Below the pieces are notes generated by a model. That model did no database searches. It saw nothing but the letters and a program-made list of their open reading frames with translations, and was not told the DNA's origin. DNA of 63,990 nucleotides, taken from contig CALHZK010000003.1 in the NCBI GenBank assembly GCA_938040655.1, positions 1 to 63,990 on the forward strand, in the 5' to 3' direction. The position numbers were made by a program, and so were the translations under genes. Positions 43,196-52,615 of this stretch are shown one piece after another; within the stretch, counting starts at the first letter, position 1; every line of letters starts with the position of its first letter. Source of the DNA: an uncultured Candidatus Saccharibacteria bacterium (GTDB lineage: Bacteria; Patescibacteriota; Saccharimonadia; Saccharimonadales; Saccharimonadaceae).

Positions 43196-44683
43196 ATGGA
43201 ATACATTATTGCTGCTATTGTTGGCAGTTGCCTTGGCGTTGGCGGACTACTGGGGTATCAGCGGGCGCAGCAGGTCAAAGGGAAGAGTCAGATCGAGCGT
43301 GATCTGGCGGCAGCCAAGGTGAAAGCTGGTGATATCGTCCTCAAAGCCAAAGACCAAGCGCTTAAAATCGAAAACGAGCGTCGCCGTGAGTGGCAAAAGA
43401 CTGAGAATCGCTTGGCTGAGCGTGAGCGAGCATTGGATAATAAGCTTGATGAGCTCGATAAGCGGTCAGAAAAGCTTCGTAACCAAGAGGATGAAGTCGA
43501 AGATCTCAAAAATGAGATTCGTACAATTCGGGCTCGCCAGCAAGAGAAGCTAGAAAAAATCGCCCACTTAACCAAGCAGGATGCTGCTGATAAATTGCTC
43601 AAAATGACCGAGCATGACATTCGTAATGACCTGACAAGTCTTGTGTCAAAATTACAGCATGAGGCAATGGATGATGCCGAAGAGCGGGCTCAAACCATCT
43701 TGCTGACGGCTATGGAGCGGATGAGTAGCGAAGTGACGGCAGAGCGGACAGTGACCGCGGTCAAACTGACTGATGATGAGATGAAAGGCCGAATTATTGG
43801 CAAAGAAGGCCGCAATATTCAGGCACTACAGCGAGAGACCGGTGTCGATATATTGGTCGATGATACGCCAGGGATGATTGTGCTCAGTAGCTTTGATCCG
43901 ATTCGCCGGCAGGTAGCGCGGCTGAGTTTGGAAATGTTGATGAAGGATGGCCGGATTCACCCAGCCCGGATCGAAGAAGTGGTAGCCAAGGCAAAGAAGC
44001 AGATCGACAAAGAGGTCAAACAGGCCGGCGAAGATGCGATGCGCGAGGCAGGAGTGGTGGGTATTCCGAAGGAGATGCTGCGCCTGCTCGGTGAGCTGAA
44101 GTTTCGCACCAGCTACGGCCAGAATGTGCTGAAGCACTCGACCGAAATGGCGCAAATGGCCGGGATGATCGCTGAAGAAGTCGGCGCAGATAGCCGCATC
44201 AGCAAGATCGCCACCTTGCTCCATGATGTCGGCAAGTCAGTGACGCATAAGATCGAAGGTAAGCACCATCATATTGGCGCAGAGCTAGCTCGTAAGTATG
44301 GTATGGACGAGCGGATCGCCCATGCTATTGAGGCACACCATGATGATATTGAAGCGACGACACCAGAGGCGTTGGTGGTACGAGTGGTTGACGCTGCGAG
44401 TGCTGCTCGGCCAGGTGCTCGCAACATATCGGCTGAGAACTTTGCTGAGCGGATGCGTGATCTAGAGAATGTGGCGACTAGCTTTGAAGGGATCGATAAG
44501 GCTTACGCAATTTCTGCTGGCCGGGAGATCCGAGTGATTGTCAAGCCGCAAACTGTTGACGACCTGAGTGCGATCAAGCTTGCTCGCGATATCGCCACAA
44601 AGATCGAAAGTACTATGCAGTATCCGGGTACGATTAAAGTCAACGTGATTCGTGAGACACGGGCTATCGAGTTTGCCAAATAA
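43196..44683 (+). CDS. rny: Ribonuclease Y
   Basis: RNase Y is a membrane-bound endoribonuclease that starts mRNA decay. The 495-residue protein has an N-terminal membrane anchor (residues 3-21), a long coiled coil (about 30-180), a KH domain (KGRIIGKEGRNIQALQRETG) and an HD domain (LLHDVGKSVTH, then AHAIEAHHDD). Its stop overlaps the next start (TAATG). Confidence 0.96.
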   Translation: MEYIIAAIVGSCLGVGGLLGYQRAQQVKGKSQIERDLAAAKVKAGDIVLKAKDQALKIENERRREWQKTENRLAERERALDNKLDELDKRSEKLRNQEDEVEDLKNEIRTIRARQQEKLEKIAHLTKQDAADKLLKMTEHDIRNDLTSLVSKLQHEAMDDAEERAQTILLTAMERMSSEVTAERTVTAVKLTDDEMKGRIIGKEGRNIQALQRETGVDILVDDTPGMIVLSSFDPIRRQVARLSLEMLMKDGRIHPARIEEVVAKAKKQIDKEVKQAGEDAMREAGVVGIPKEMLRLLGELKFRTSYGQNVLKHSTEMAQMAGMIAEEVGADSRISKIATLLHDVGKSVTHKIEGKHHHIGAELARKYGMDERIAHAIEAHHDDIEATTPEALVVRVVDAASAARPGARNISAENFAERMRDLENVATSFEGIDKAYAISAGREIRVIVKPQTVDDLSAIKLARDIATKIESTMQYPGTIKVNVIRETRAIEFAK

Positions 44684-45207
44684 TGGTTCGGTACACTCAT
44701 CAGCAGCAAACGCAGTGGCTTGCCAGCCTAGACGCTCGGTCGTCGAGCGCGGCGGTGATTATCCAAAACAGCCAGAAGCAAGCCCTGATCGTCAAGGCGA
44801 ACTATAAAACACACTGGTCGTTCCCCGGTGGAGTGATTGATGCGGGCGAGACTCCGCTCGTTGCAGCGGTGCGTGAGACGGCAGAAGAAGTCGGCTTAGC
44901 GGTTGATTCGGCGCAGCTGCGGTTGGCTATGACGGCCTGCCGAGTCAGCCAGGCGACTCTGTCGTATCAATTCATTTTTGTGACATCGCTCCCAGATGAG
45001 ATGTTAGGTGGTATCCAGCTGCAAGCCTCAGAGATTGATGCCTACCGCTGGATTTCTCGAGCCGAGGTTTTGCAGGGGGTAGTACCAGCTCACTGGGCTT
45101 TAGTCGCCTGGGCGAACCGTCACACCGGCTATTTTGAGACAGCAATTGGGCGGGATATATATGATAGCAGCCAAGAAAAAATAACTAATCACAAGGAGTC
45201 TTTATGA
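44683..45207 (+). CDS. Nudix hydrolase
   Basis: Nudix box GGVIDAGE...RETAEEVG with canonical spacing. 174 residues. The preceding KTHWSFPGGV segment is like MutT/ADP-ribose-type enzymes. The substrate cannot be assigned. It is coupled to rny by a TAATG overlap and to gpmA by ATGA, so an rny-nudix-gpmA operon is likely. Confidence 0.85.
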   Translation: MVRYTHQQQTQWLASLDARSSSAAVIIQNSQKQALIVKANYKTHWSFPGGVIDAGETPLVAAVRETAEEVGLAVDSAQLRLAMTACRVSQATLSYQFIFVTSLPDEMLGGIQLQASEIDAYRWISRAEVLQGVVPAHWALVAWANRHTGYFETAIGRDIYDSSQEKITNHKESL

Positions 45208-45857
45208 ACGATCAACCAACGCAGGGCATATTAGTCATCAGCCGTCATGGCGAGAGCGAGTGGAATTTGCAGGGCAAGTGGACTGGCTGGACAGACGTCA
45301 GCCTGACCGATAAAGGGCGAGCAGATACCGTGCGGCTCGGGGCGCTTCTGAAAGATCTGACATTTGATCAGGCATACACCTCGCGCCTTAGGCGGACGCA
45401 GCAGACACTTGAGGCGCTGCAAGAGGGCTGCGGTATTGACCACCTGCCGACTATTCGGGCGACTGAACTCAATGAGCGGGATTATGGCGATCTAACTGGC
45501 AAAAATAAATGGCAGGTCAAAGATGAGATCGGCGAAGAAGCCTTCAATGGTATTCGGCGCGGCTGGGACTACCCGGTGCCGGGCGGCGAGACACTTAAGG
45601 ACGTCTACGCTCGGGTAGTGCCGTACTTTGAGCAGCAAATACTGCCAAAGTTGCAGGCGGGTCAGCATATCCTGCTGGTCGCACACGGTAATTCGATTCG
45701 AGCGTTGATGAAGTATCTTGATGATCTATCAGAAGATGATATGGCGACAGTTGAGATGCCATTTGGCCAGCTCCTGGTTTATACATTTGCGCCAGATCAA
45801 GATAAGCCGGTCAAAAAGGAAGTCCGGGCGGTCGATATCGAGCCGGTCAACACCTGA
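45204..45857 (+). CDS. gpmA: 2,3-bisphosphoglycerate-dependent phosphoglycerate mutase
   Basis: Interconverts 3- and 2-phosphoglycerate in glycolysis. The phosphohistidine motif SRHGESEWN is at the N terminus, with GWTDVSLTDKG, LNERDYGDLTGKNK and HGNSIRAL. 217 residues, close to the normal size. AAGGAG precedes the ATG, which overlaps the Nudix stop. Confidence 0.94.
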   Translation: MNDQPTQGILVISRHGESEWNLQGKWTGWTDVSLTDKGRADTVRLGALLKDLTFDQAYTSRLRRTQQTLEALQEGCGIDHLPTIRATELNERDYGDLTGKNKWQVKDEIGEEAFNGIRRGWDYPVPGGETLKDVYARVVPYFEQQILPKLQAGQHILLVAHGNSIRALMKYLDDLSEDDMATVEMPFGQLLVYTFAPDQDKPVKKEVRAVDIEPVNT

Positions 45858-45910
45858 GACTGATGCCAGGTAGCGCTATACTTTTTGATTAAGCTGTGCT
45901 AGAATAAGGG

Positions 45911-45933
45911 GAGTATACAATTTGGGTATACTC
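45911..45933 (+). repeat. Perfect palindrome immediately upstream of tRNA-Pro
   Basis: GAGTATAC (45911-45918) and GTATACTC (45926-45933) flank a 7-nt loop and are followed by CTTT, 5 nt before the tRNA. It may be an intrinsic terminator for gpmA, an operator, or a processing hairpin of the tRNA precursor. Confidence 0.6.
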
Positions 45934-45937
45934 CTTT

Positions 45938-46014
45938 CGGGGTGTGGCGCAGTTGGCTAGCGCGCGCGGTTTGGGACCGTGAGGTCGAAGGTTCGAGTCC
46001 TTTCACCCCGACCA
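45938..46014 (+). tRNA. tRNA-Pro(TGG)
   Basis: Complete cloverleaf with acceptor CGGGGTG/CACCCCG, anticodon loop TTTGGGA and encoded ACCA. Confidence 0.97.
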
Positions 46015-46032
46015 TTAGCTGTCCAATATCAC

Positions 46033-46056
46033 ACCCGCTCCAAGGCGGGTCTTTTT
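46033..46056 (+). terminator. Terminator of tRNA-Pro
   Basis: ACCCGC (46033-46038) pairs with GCGGGT (46045-46050), followed by CTTTTTT. Confidence 0.85.
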
Positions 46057-46072
46057 TGGTGAAATTGCAATT

Positions 46073-47599
46073 ATGAATAAGCGGATACGCCGACTGTACA
46101 CCACTATCGCTGATTCGCCGCGGCTATACCGCATAGCGGTGGGCGGTGTGGCGGCTTTGGCGATGCTGATCGCGTGGGTTATCGGCAGTCAGCAGAGTGT
46201 GTGGTTTGATGAAGCCTATTCAGTGCGATTGGCGCGCCAGTCATGGCAACAATTACTTGCCCTGACCTCGGTTGACACTCACCCACCGCTATACTATATG
46301 ATACTGAAACTGTGGGGAAGTCTTGGCCAGTGGCATGATGGATGGCTGCGGCTGTATAGTATCCTCTGCTACGGGGTGTCAATTATTATCGGTGGTGCAG
46401 TAGTCAAGCAGCTATTTCATCGTCGGGTTGCCTTGGGCGTGATGCCTTTCTTGCTGCTTTCGCCCCTTATGCTGCGCTATGGGTTTGAAATCAGAATGTA
46501 TGCCATGGCCATGCTGATAGGTATTCTGGCGACTTACCTCTTGGTGCGGGCACGGCAGCGGCCAGGATGGTCATGGTGGTGGTGTGGCTATATGCTACTG
46601 GTCACCGCAGGCATGATGACGCTGTACTACATGGTATTAGTGTGGCTGGCTCACGCAATGTGGCTACTGGTTGATGAGCTGCGACACCGGAAGGCCGGGG
46701 TGAGCTGGTTTGGTGCACTGCGGCGAGCGCCGTGGGTGTGGGCTTACTGCGGGAGTGTACTGTTGTTTGGGTTGTGGGTGCCAGTCCTTTTGACGCAGGT
46801 TGAGGGGACGGCTCTAACCTCGGTCACGCAGATTATGGCGTTTGATAATATCTTTAGTGTCATCACTTTTACTACAGTCTACCAGCCAATTTATAAGATG
46901 AATTTAACGGTTGGGCAATCGGTGATAGCTTTGCTGGCTATTTGGCTGGTGTTGGTAATTATTCGAGACGGCTATCGAGTACTGAGGACTGCGCGAGAGC
47001 GGCGATCTTTTTGGCTGCTCGTGGCTTACATTGTCATACCGGTGATTGTATTGTTGCTACTGAGTGCGATTGCACCATTGTATGTGGAGCGTTATATCTC
47101 GCATGTTGCGATCGGTGGAGCGCTGCTACTCGGTGTATCGGCGGCCTTAGTTTGGCAGCGCCACCCATCCTCACGGCAGCGCTGGATGATTGTTGGGTTG
47201 GTGGTGGTGCTGTGCGCTGGTACCGCTCATTTGGCGAAACTTGGTAATTATAATTTTCAGCGCGAACTCAGGCCAGCCATGCGGCAGGCAGCACGCCAGT
47301 TGTCAACACAGCACCAACAGCCTATTGTGACAGATGACCCGTACGTCGGCATGGAATTACTGCACTATGTGCCGGAGCGCCAGGTTCGTTTGATAAGCGA
47401 CGAAGCACTGCTGACTGGCGGCTATGCACCGCTTGTGCAGACGGCGGCTCGGCTTGACCCACAGCTGATCGGGGCACTTCCTTCGACGATCTGGTATGTC
47501 TATTACGACGTACCGACAATTGATTGGCAGAGCTACGGCTACCACGTCGGGGCGGCGGCCGACTACGGGACACTCAAGGTTGTGCAATACCAGCGCTGA
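46073..47599 (+). CDS. Glycosyltransferase family 39-like membrane protein
   Basis: The 508-residue protein has about ten membrane helices. The N-terminal loop SVWFDEAYSVRLAR...VDTHPPLYY is typical of GT39/ArnT-PMT type lipid-sugar dependent mannosyl- and glycosyltransferases, including the essential acidic residues after the first helix. A C-terminal extracytoplasmic domain of about 100 residues follows. It would add sugars to surface proteins or lipids, substrate unknown. No ribosome-binding site is evident. Confidence 0.8.
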   Translation: MNKRIRRLYTTIADSPRLYRIAVGGVAALAMLIAWVIGSQQSVWFDEAYSVRLARQSWQQLLALTSVDTHPPLYYMILKLWGSLGQWHDGWLRLYSILCYGVSIIIGGAVVKQLFHRRVALGVMPFLLLSPLMLRYGFEIRMYAMAMLIGILATYLLVRARQRPGWSWWWCGYMLLVTAGMMTLYYMVLVWLAHAMWLLVDELRHRKAGVSWFGALRRAPWVWAYCGSVLLFGLWVPVLLTQVEGTALTSVTQIMAFDNIFSVITFTTVYQPIYKMNLTVGQSVIALLAIWLVLVIIRDGYRVLRTARERRSFWLLVAYIVIPVIVLLLLSAIAPLYVERYISHVAIGGALLLGVSAALVWQRHPSSRQRWMIVGLVVVLCAGTAHLAKLGNYNFQRELRPAMRQAARQLSTQHQQPIVTDDPYVGMELLHYVPERQVRLISDEALLTGGYAPLVQTAARLDPQLIGALPSTIWYVYYDVPTIDWQSYGYHVGAAADYGTLKVVQYQR

Positions 47600-47685
47600 A
47601 CTAGTAGATAGATGGCACATTGCCACGGTATCGAGTCTTTGTCAGATAAGTAAGGCTGGCCGCTCTTTTTGCGTGAGGCCCTGAG

Positions 47686-48405
47686 CTAGCGAGGTCGATT
47701 CTCAGCGGTGTCATGTGCAGCCGCAGCGACCTGGTCGATGGCGAGGGTTGATAGCGGCTGCTGAATACCACGGCGCGCCAAGGCAGCCTGAATCAAGAAG
47801 TCGGCGATCTGAGGATTACGTGGGAGCAGTGGGCCATGGAGGTACGTGGCGATGACATTATGATATCTCACGCCTTCGTGCTCATCAGTGGTGTTGTTGC
47901 CGGCACCTCGACTGACACGGCCAAAGGCCTGTGCTCCCTGATCGAGGAATGTTTGGCCACTGTGATTCTCGTAGCCAACGATTTGGCCAAACTGGTCGCT
48001 ATCTAGGGTGATATTACCGATCAAGCGCTCTTGGCCAGCCCGAGTCTCGATTGGCAAAATACCAGCACCAGTGATGACGGTGCCGTCGCTAGTCACGAAG
48101 CGCCGACCAAATAGCTGGTACATGCCACAAATCAGCAGCATCGGTGCGCCGTCGGTCACGAGGCGAGCTAGCTGGTCAGCGTGAGCGATCAGGTCGTCCT
48201 GAATAATCGTCTGCCCGGCATCTTGGCCGCCGCCGCCGATGAATATATCACCACGGCTGAAGTCGGTCGCATCGCCAGGATTATGATCGATAATTGTCAC
48301 CGTGTAGCCTCGCCACTCCAGGCGCTTTTTGAGTGTCAAAGTGTTGCCCCAGTCACCATATAAGTTCATATCGCGAGGGTACAGTTGGATGAGTGTCAGG
48401 GTCAT
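47686..48405 (-). CDS. gatD: Lipid II isoglutaminyl synthase, glutamine amidotransferase subunit GatD
   Basis: GatD releases ammonia from glutamine, and MurT uses it to amidate glutamate in the lipid II stem peptide. The CobB/CobQ-type class I amidotransferase fold is shown by IFIGGGGQDAGQ, the catalytic cysteine in MLLICGMYQLFG and the histidine in ATYLHGPLLPRNP. The start at 48405 overlaps the murT stop as ATGA and has GGAGG upstream. 239 residues. Confidence 0.93.
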   Translation of the reverse strand: MTLTLIQLYPRDMNLYGDWGNTLTLKKRLEWRGYTVTIIDHNPGDATDFSRGDIFIGGGGQDAGQTIIQDDLIAHADQLARLVTDGAPMLLICGMYQLFGRRFVTSDGTVITGAGILPIETRAGQERLIGNITLDSDQFGQIVGYENHSGQTFLDQGAQAFGRVSRGAGNNTTDEHEGVRYHNVIATYLHGPLLPRNPQIADFLIQAALARRGIQQPLSTLAIDQVAAAAHDTAENRPR

Positions 48406-49667
48406 GATATTACCTCCACGTCGGTTTGTTCGGCCAATAGTTTTCTGAGGGTAGTCATGGCGGTATAGCTGCAATATATATGCTTTGGCTTCTTCGGCTC
48501 TCGTGCGACAAACTGGGCGAGCGCATGGGCTAAGTCTGGTTCGATATGCTGCGGGGTGATGTCGTCGTAGCCGAGGCGTAGCGCCATATCATACGCTCGC
48601 ACACCACTGACTACGGCGACTGATGCCAAGCGAGAAAACTCAACATCCCACAGCCAACTGACATCGCGCCCGTCGGCGTAGTTGTCGTTGATAGCGATCA
48701 TATTCAACACACCGTCTCTGGCAAATGATCGCACACTGAGGCGAAAGCCACTCGGGTTTTTGACAAGGATAAGCTCGATTGGCGTACCATTGAGCATGAT
48801 TGTTTCGCCGCGGCCAAACGCCGGCTGGACTTGAGATAGGGCCTGCAGTAGCTGTGGAGTATCGGCCTTGGCGCCCAAAATCTGCCGGACTAAACTCAAT
48901 GCGGCCGCTGCGTTCAGCAGATTATAAACACCGTTGAGCCGCATTGGCACGCTGTAGCGCTGCTGGTCGATCATAAAGGTGGCGTTCTGGCCTTCGATCG
49001 CCTCAAGCGATACGTCAGCGTGGATCAAGTCGTTGGCTTTGGCGTCACCGGTCCGTAGGGCGTCATCGGTCGGCATCAGCCGGAGCAGCTCGGTTGTTGT
49101 GCCAAAGAAGACTGGCTGAGTCGGCATTTTTTCATAAATTTTGAACACGCGTGGGTCATCACGATTGAGCACGGCCGTCTTGGTTGTCGCGACCGCGATC
49201 TTTTCGAGAAATCCTGCTGCTGTATCGATCTCACCGAATCGGTCAAGCTGATCCCGCATCACATTGAGCAGTAAGCTGTAGCGTGGTTTGATCAGTTTGA
49301 CAAATTTGACTGCCCAGGCTTCGTCGAGTTCTAGGACAGCGATGTCGGCTTTCAGGCGGCCACGTAGGTTGATTTCACCCAGCAAGGCAGCTGCCACACC
49401 GCGCGAAAAATTGCTGCCAGTACGGTTGGTGAATACCTTGAGCCCGGCCGCCTCGAGGAGCTCGACGACGATCTTGGTCGTGGTAGTTTTGCCATTTGTA
49501 CCGCTAATAATGACAACGCCGCCGGGGACTTTCGCCAAAGTACGGCGCAAAAAGCCCGGGTCTAATTTTTCAACCACCAGTCCTGGTAGGGCGGAGCCGC
49601 CGCCGCGCAATTTGGCAGCTTGTTTGACGGTTTTGCCGATAAGCGTGCTGATAATCTGTCGAGACAT
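48402..49667 (-). CDS. murT: Lipid II isoglutaminyl synthase, ligase subunit MurT, without the usual zinc ribbon
   Basis: Mur ligase with P-loop SGTNGKTTTT, VLELDEAWAVKF, LLNVMRDQLDRFGEID and the MurT-specific C-terminal domain (AINDNYADGRDVSWLWDVEF). The protein contains a single cysteine near its end (HIYCSYTA). The four-cysteine zinc ribbon described for Gram-positive MurT is therefore absent. The ATG at 49667 is preferred to 49676 because TATAAT (49680-49675) ends 7 nt before it, while the upstream ATG overlaps the -10 box. It is divergent from the gene at 49704. Confidence 0.92.
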   Translation of the reverse strand: MSRQIISTLIGKTVKQAAKLRGGGSALPGLVVEKLDPGFLRRTLAKVPGGVVIISGTNGKTTTTKIVVELLEAAGLKVFTNRTGSNFSRGVAAALLGEINLRGRLKADIAVLELDEAWAVKFVKLIKPRYSLLLNVMRDQLDRFGEIDTAAGFLEKIAVATTKTAVLNRDDPRVFKIYEKMPTQPVFFGTTTELLRLMPTDDALRTGDAKANDLIHADVSLEAIEGQNATFMIDQQRYSVPMRLNGVYNLLNAAAALSLVRQILGAKADTPQLLQALSQVQPAFGRGETIMLNGTPIELILVKNPSGFRLSVRSFARDGVLNMIAINDNYADGRDVSWLWDVEFSRLASVAVVSGVRAYDMALRLGYDDITPQHIEPDLAHALAQFVAREPKKPKHIYCSYTAMTTLRKLLAEQTDVEVIS

Positions 49668-49674
49668 GTCATTC

Positions 49675-49697
49675 ATTATACTACGTTGTGCTACAAT
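49675..49697. promoter_or_regulatory. Back-to-back leaderless promoters of murT and the membrane protein/Clp operon
   Basis: TATAAT on the reverse strand (49680-49675) and TACAAT on the forward strand (49692-49697) lie only 11 bp apart, each 6-7 nt from its start codon. Each -10 box therefore lies in the other promoter's spacer region, and simultaneous polymerase binding is impossible. Confidence 0.75.
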
Positions 49698-49703
49698 AAT
49701 GGT

Positions 49704-50078
49704 ATGTTCTTGGTGGGAATTTTCCAGTGGTGGTATGGCGCAGGGTTGGGCCGTCAGTTGGCTCGGGCTCGGATCAGTCTGCTCCGGGTGGTTGATTATT
49801 TTTCGGTTGGCTTATTGCTGAAGACCTTATTTAATCCCTGGCGGCAAATCTCGGCTGGGCAGATTCAGGGGCCATTGCCAGTGCAGCTACGGGCCTTTTT
49901 TGACCGCTTGTTCTCGCGGGTGTTTGGTGCGATTATCCGGTTGGTGGTGATGATGATCGGTCTGGTGGCGATGGCCGGCTGGTCGGTGTGGCTGCTGGTC
50001 AGACTGCTGGTTTGGCTGATAGTGCCGCTTGGCCCATTGATTGGAATAGTGCTGTGGCAGATGGGAGTAAAACCGTAA
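49704..50078 (+). CDS. Small membrane protein upstream of the Clp-like ATPase
   Basis: A 124-residue protein with a basic, amphipathic N-terminal half and two hydrophobic stretches near the C terminus (about residues 77-96 and 99-119). No family recognised. TACAAT ends 6 nt before the ATG (leaderless). Its stop overlaps the start of the Clp-like gene (TAATG), so the two are translated together and may form a membrane complex. Confidence 0.7.
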   Translation: MFLVGIFQWWYGAGLGRQLARARISLLRVVDYFSVGLLLKTLFNPWRQISAGQIQGPLPVQLRAFFDRLFSRVFGAIIRLVVMMIGLVAMAGWSVWLLVRLLVWLIVPLGPLIGIVLWQMGVKP

Positions 50079-52537
50079 TGATTGAGCCAGTAGTGCAGTA
50101 TGAAAGCTTGCGGGCCCAAAAAGCTCGGTTTGCTCGCCGCTACGGCGGCATATGGCGATTTATTGTTGGCCTCAGTGCAGTGGCGTTGGTGTTGGTCGGC
50201 CTATGGCTCCTGCTCGAGCACGGTGCGATTGGCTGGCTGCTTATGGGCGGGAGCACCTGGTTCGTCATGGTGACATTGTGGTGGGAGGGTGACCTAAAAA
50301 CTGCTGCGATTAGCCCTCAGCCGCGGACGGTTGATGATGTGTTAGCGGCTGATATACTCGGTCAGCTGCCAGCTCAGCCGACACCACGAGATGTCGCTGC
50401 TGCGGTGAGCCAGTCGCAGGCTGGCCGGTTTATGGCTAATCGACTCGGTATGACATCCCAGGTGCTCGAAAATATTACGACGGATGATGCGACTGCTACT
50501 ACGGCGCTATGGCAGGCCGCGATTGACATATGGCAGCGCACCGATAGCCCCAAGATAACTGGTGCGGTACTGGTCGCGGCGCTCGTTCAGCAGTTCCCGA
50601 ATCACCAAGCGCTCCTTGCCCATTTTAAGCTTGATTTTGACGACGTCCTGGAAGGGATTCGTTGGTATGAGCGAATTAAATCATTGATTGCGCAGCATAA
50701 ACGGCCCCCACTGCACACCGGAGGAATTGCACGTGATTGGTCATTTGGCTTCACGCCGCTACTCAGTCGGTTTGCCCAAAACCTGAGCTCTCAGGTATCG
50801 GGTGGTATGTTGCTCACTGAGCTCGATGCCCACCAAGCCGCCTTGCAGCAAATGCTGCAGGTGTTTCAATCTGGTGGGCGGCAGAATGTCAGCCTGATCG
50901 GTGCTGACGGCTCTGGCAAAAGCACCATAGTGGCTGCCTTCGCTGAGATGCTGATTGATGGCCACCAGGCGGTGCCGAGCTCACTGTTGTATCAACAGGT
51001 CTTTTTGCTTGATGCCTCGTCATTAATCTCGGCAGCCTCAGGGCGGGGTGAGCTGGAAGCACTGGTGACGCGCATACTTGGCGAAGCCTATCTCTCAAAG
51101 AATGTGATCATCTGCCTGGATAATGCGCAGCTATTCTTTGCCGAAGGAGTGGGCGCGATCGACCTAAGCAACTTATTGCTGCCTATCCTCGAAGCTGGGC
51201 GGCTACGAATGATTTTGACAATGGACGAGCAGCGATTCTTACAGATATCGCAGCGCAACACCCAGCTGGCGCACGCGCTTAATACTATCGCTATCCAGCC
51301 AGCCACCCGCGAAGAAACGTTGGCAATTATGCGTGATCAATTGCTGAGTATTGAAATGCGCTACGGCGTTCTCTACATGTACCAGGCAATCACCGAAGCC
51401 TATCGAGTGGGTGACCGCTATGTACAAGATTTAGCAATGCCAGGCAAAGCCTTAAAAATCCTCGAAGCAGCAGCTCATTACGCCCAAGGCGGCTTAGTGA
51501 CACAACAGTCGGTTGACGATGCTGTCGAAAAAACTATGGGTATCAAGGTATCGGCCGCTTCGACAAGCGATGAGCGGCAGAAATTACTCCATCTTGAGGA
51601 ACTGATTCACCAGCGAATGATCAACCAAACTCGAGCAGTCAGTGTTGTTTCAGATGCTATTCGGCGTGCTCGAGCTGGTGTGAGGAATCTGGACCGGCCG
51701 ATTGGCACCTTTCTCTTCTTGGGGCCAACTGGTGTCGGTAAGACAGAGCTTTCGAAGGCGCTGGCTGATATTTATTTTGATGGTGAGGGCAATCTGATCA
51801 GGCTTGATTTAAATGAGTTTGTTCGAGCCGAGGATGTGGCACGACTACTCGCTGATGGCGCAAACGATGCGACTAGTTTGACTGCCCAGGTGCAGAAGCG
51901 GCCTTTCTCGGTGGTGCTACTTGACGAAATTGAAAAGGCCCACCCGCAGGTATTGACGACACTGCTACAGCTGCTCGATGAAGGAATTCTGCGCGATGAG
52001 CGTAACCGCGAGATCAGTTTTCGCGATACCATTATTATTGCCACATCGAATGCGGGTGCAGAGCGGATTCGTGAGTATATTGAACGAGGCTATCAACTCG
52101 AGCAGTTCGAGGAAACCTTTGTCAATGAGCTGATCAGCGCCAATCTCTTCCGGCCAGAATTTCTCAACCGGTTTGATGAGATTGTCCTATTTCGACCACT
52201 GACGAAAGAGGAGCTGCTGCAGGTTGTTGATCTTATCATCGCCAGTATTAATACCACACTACAGCCGCAAAAGATTCAGGTGGTGGTTGACGGGCCAGGC
52301 AAACAGCTGCTGGTAGATGCTGGCTACGACCCACGCCTTGGGGCGCGGCCAATGCGGCGAGTTGTCCAGCGGGCAGTCGAGAGTACTGTCGCGAAGCAGC
52401 TATTGGCCGGTGCGGCTGCCCCCGGGTCAACCATCACGCTCACTGCTGAGCGGATCCAGTCAGTCCTCGGGCTGATGAACCAGCAGCCAGCAGCTGCTTC
52501 GCCAACGGACAGCTCTGACGCTGGTTCTGATCGATAA
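50078..52537 (+). CDS. Membrane-anchored ClpB/ClpC-like AAA+ ATPase with a degenerate first ATPase domain
   Basis: The 819-residue protein starts with two membrane helices (about residues 28-46 and 50-69), unlike cytosolic Clp proteins. A Clp N-domain-like helical region follows (about 90-205). The first ATPase domain has Walker A GADGSGKS (275-282), but its Walker B reads VIICLDNAQ, with Asn replacing the catalytic Glu. The second is intact: GPTGVGKT (549-556) and VVLLDEIEKAHP, plus the ARPMRR sensor 2 region. No LGF or IGF loop for ClpP docking is seen between SNAGAERI and FRPEFLNRFDE. It is probably a membrane-tethered unfoldase or disaggregase. Confidence 0.85.
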   Translation: MIEPVVQYESLRAQKARFARRYGGIWRFIVGLSAVALVLVGLWLLLEHGAIGWLLMGGSTWFVMVTLWWEGDLKTAAISPQPRTVDDVLAADILGQLPAQPTPRDVAAAVSQSQAGRFMANRLGMTSQVLENITTDDATATTALWQAAIDIWQRTDSPKITGAVLVAALVQQFPNHQALLAHFKLDFDDVLEGIRWYERIKSLIAQHKRPPLHTGGIARDWSFGFTPLLSRFAQNLSSQVSGGMLLTELDAHQAALQQMLQVFQSGGRQNVSLIGADGSGKSTIVAAFAEMLIDGHQAVPSSLLYQQVFLLDASSLISAASGRGELEALVTRILGEAYLSKNVIICLDNAQLFFAEGVGAIDLSNLLLPILEAGRLRMILTMDEQRFLQISQRNTQLAHALNTIAIQPATREETLAIMRDQLLSIEMRYGVLYMYQAITEAYRVGDRYVQDLAMPGKALKILEAAAHYAQGGLVTQQSVDDAVEKTMGIKVSAASTSDERQKLLHLEELIHQRMINQTRAVSVVSDAIRRARAGVRNLDRPIGTFLFLGPTGVGKTELSKALADIYFDGEGNLIRLDLNEFVRAEDVARLLADGANDATSLTAQVQKRPFSVVLLDEIEKAHPQVLTTLLQLLDEGILRDERNREISFRDTIIIATSNAGAERIREYIERGYQLEQFEETFVNELISANLFRPEFLNRFDEIVLFRPLTKEELLQVVDLIIASINTTLQPQKIQVVVDGPGKQLLVDAGYDPRLGARPMRRVVQRAVESTVAKQLLAGAAAPGSTITLTAERIQSVLGLMNQQPAAASPTDSSDAGSDR

Positions 52538-52615
52538 TGTATGCCATAAGCTCAGCTTTGAGTTTATAGCGCTCATCTCTATACTATGTCAGCCGTGTGT
52601 GTAGGTTACCTGTGA

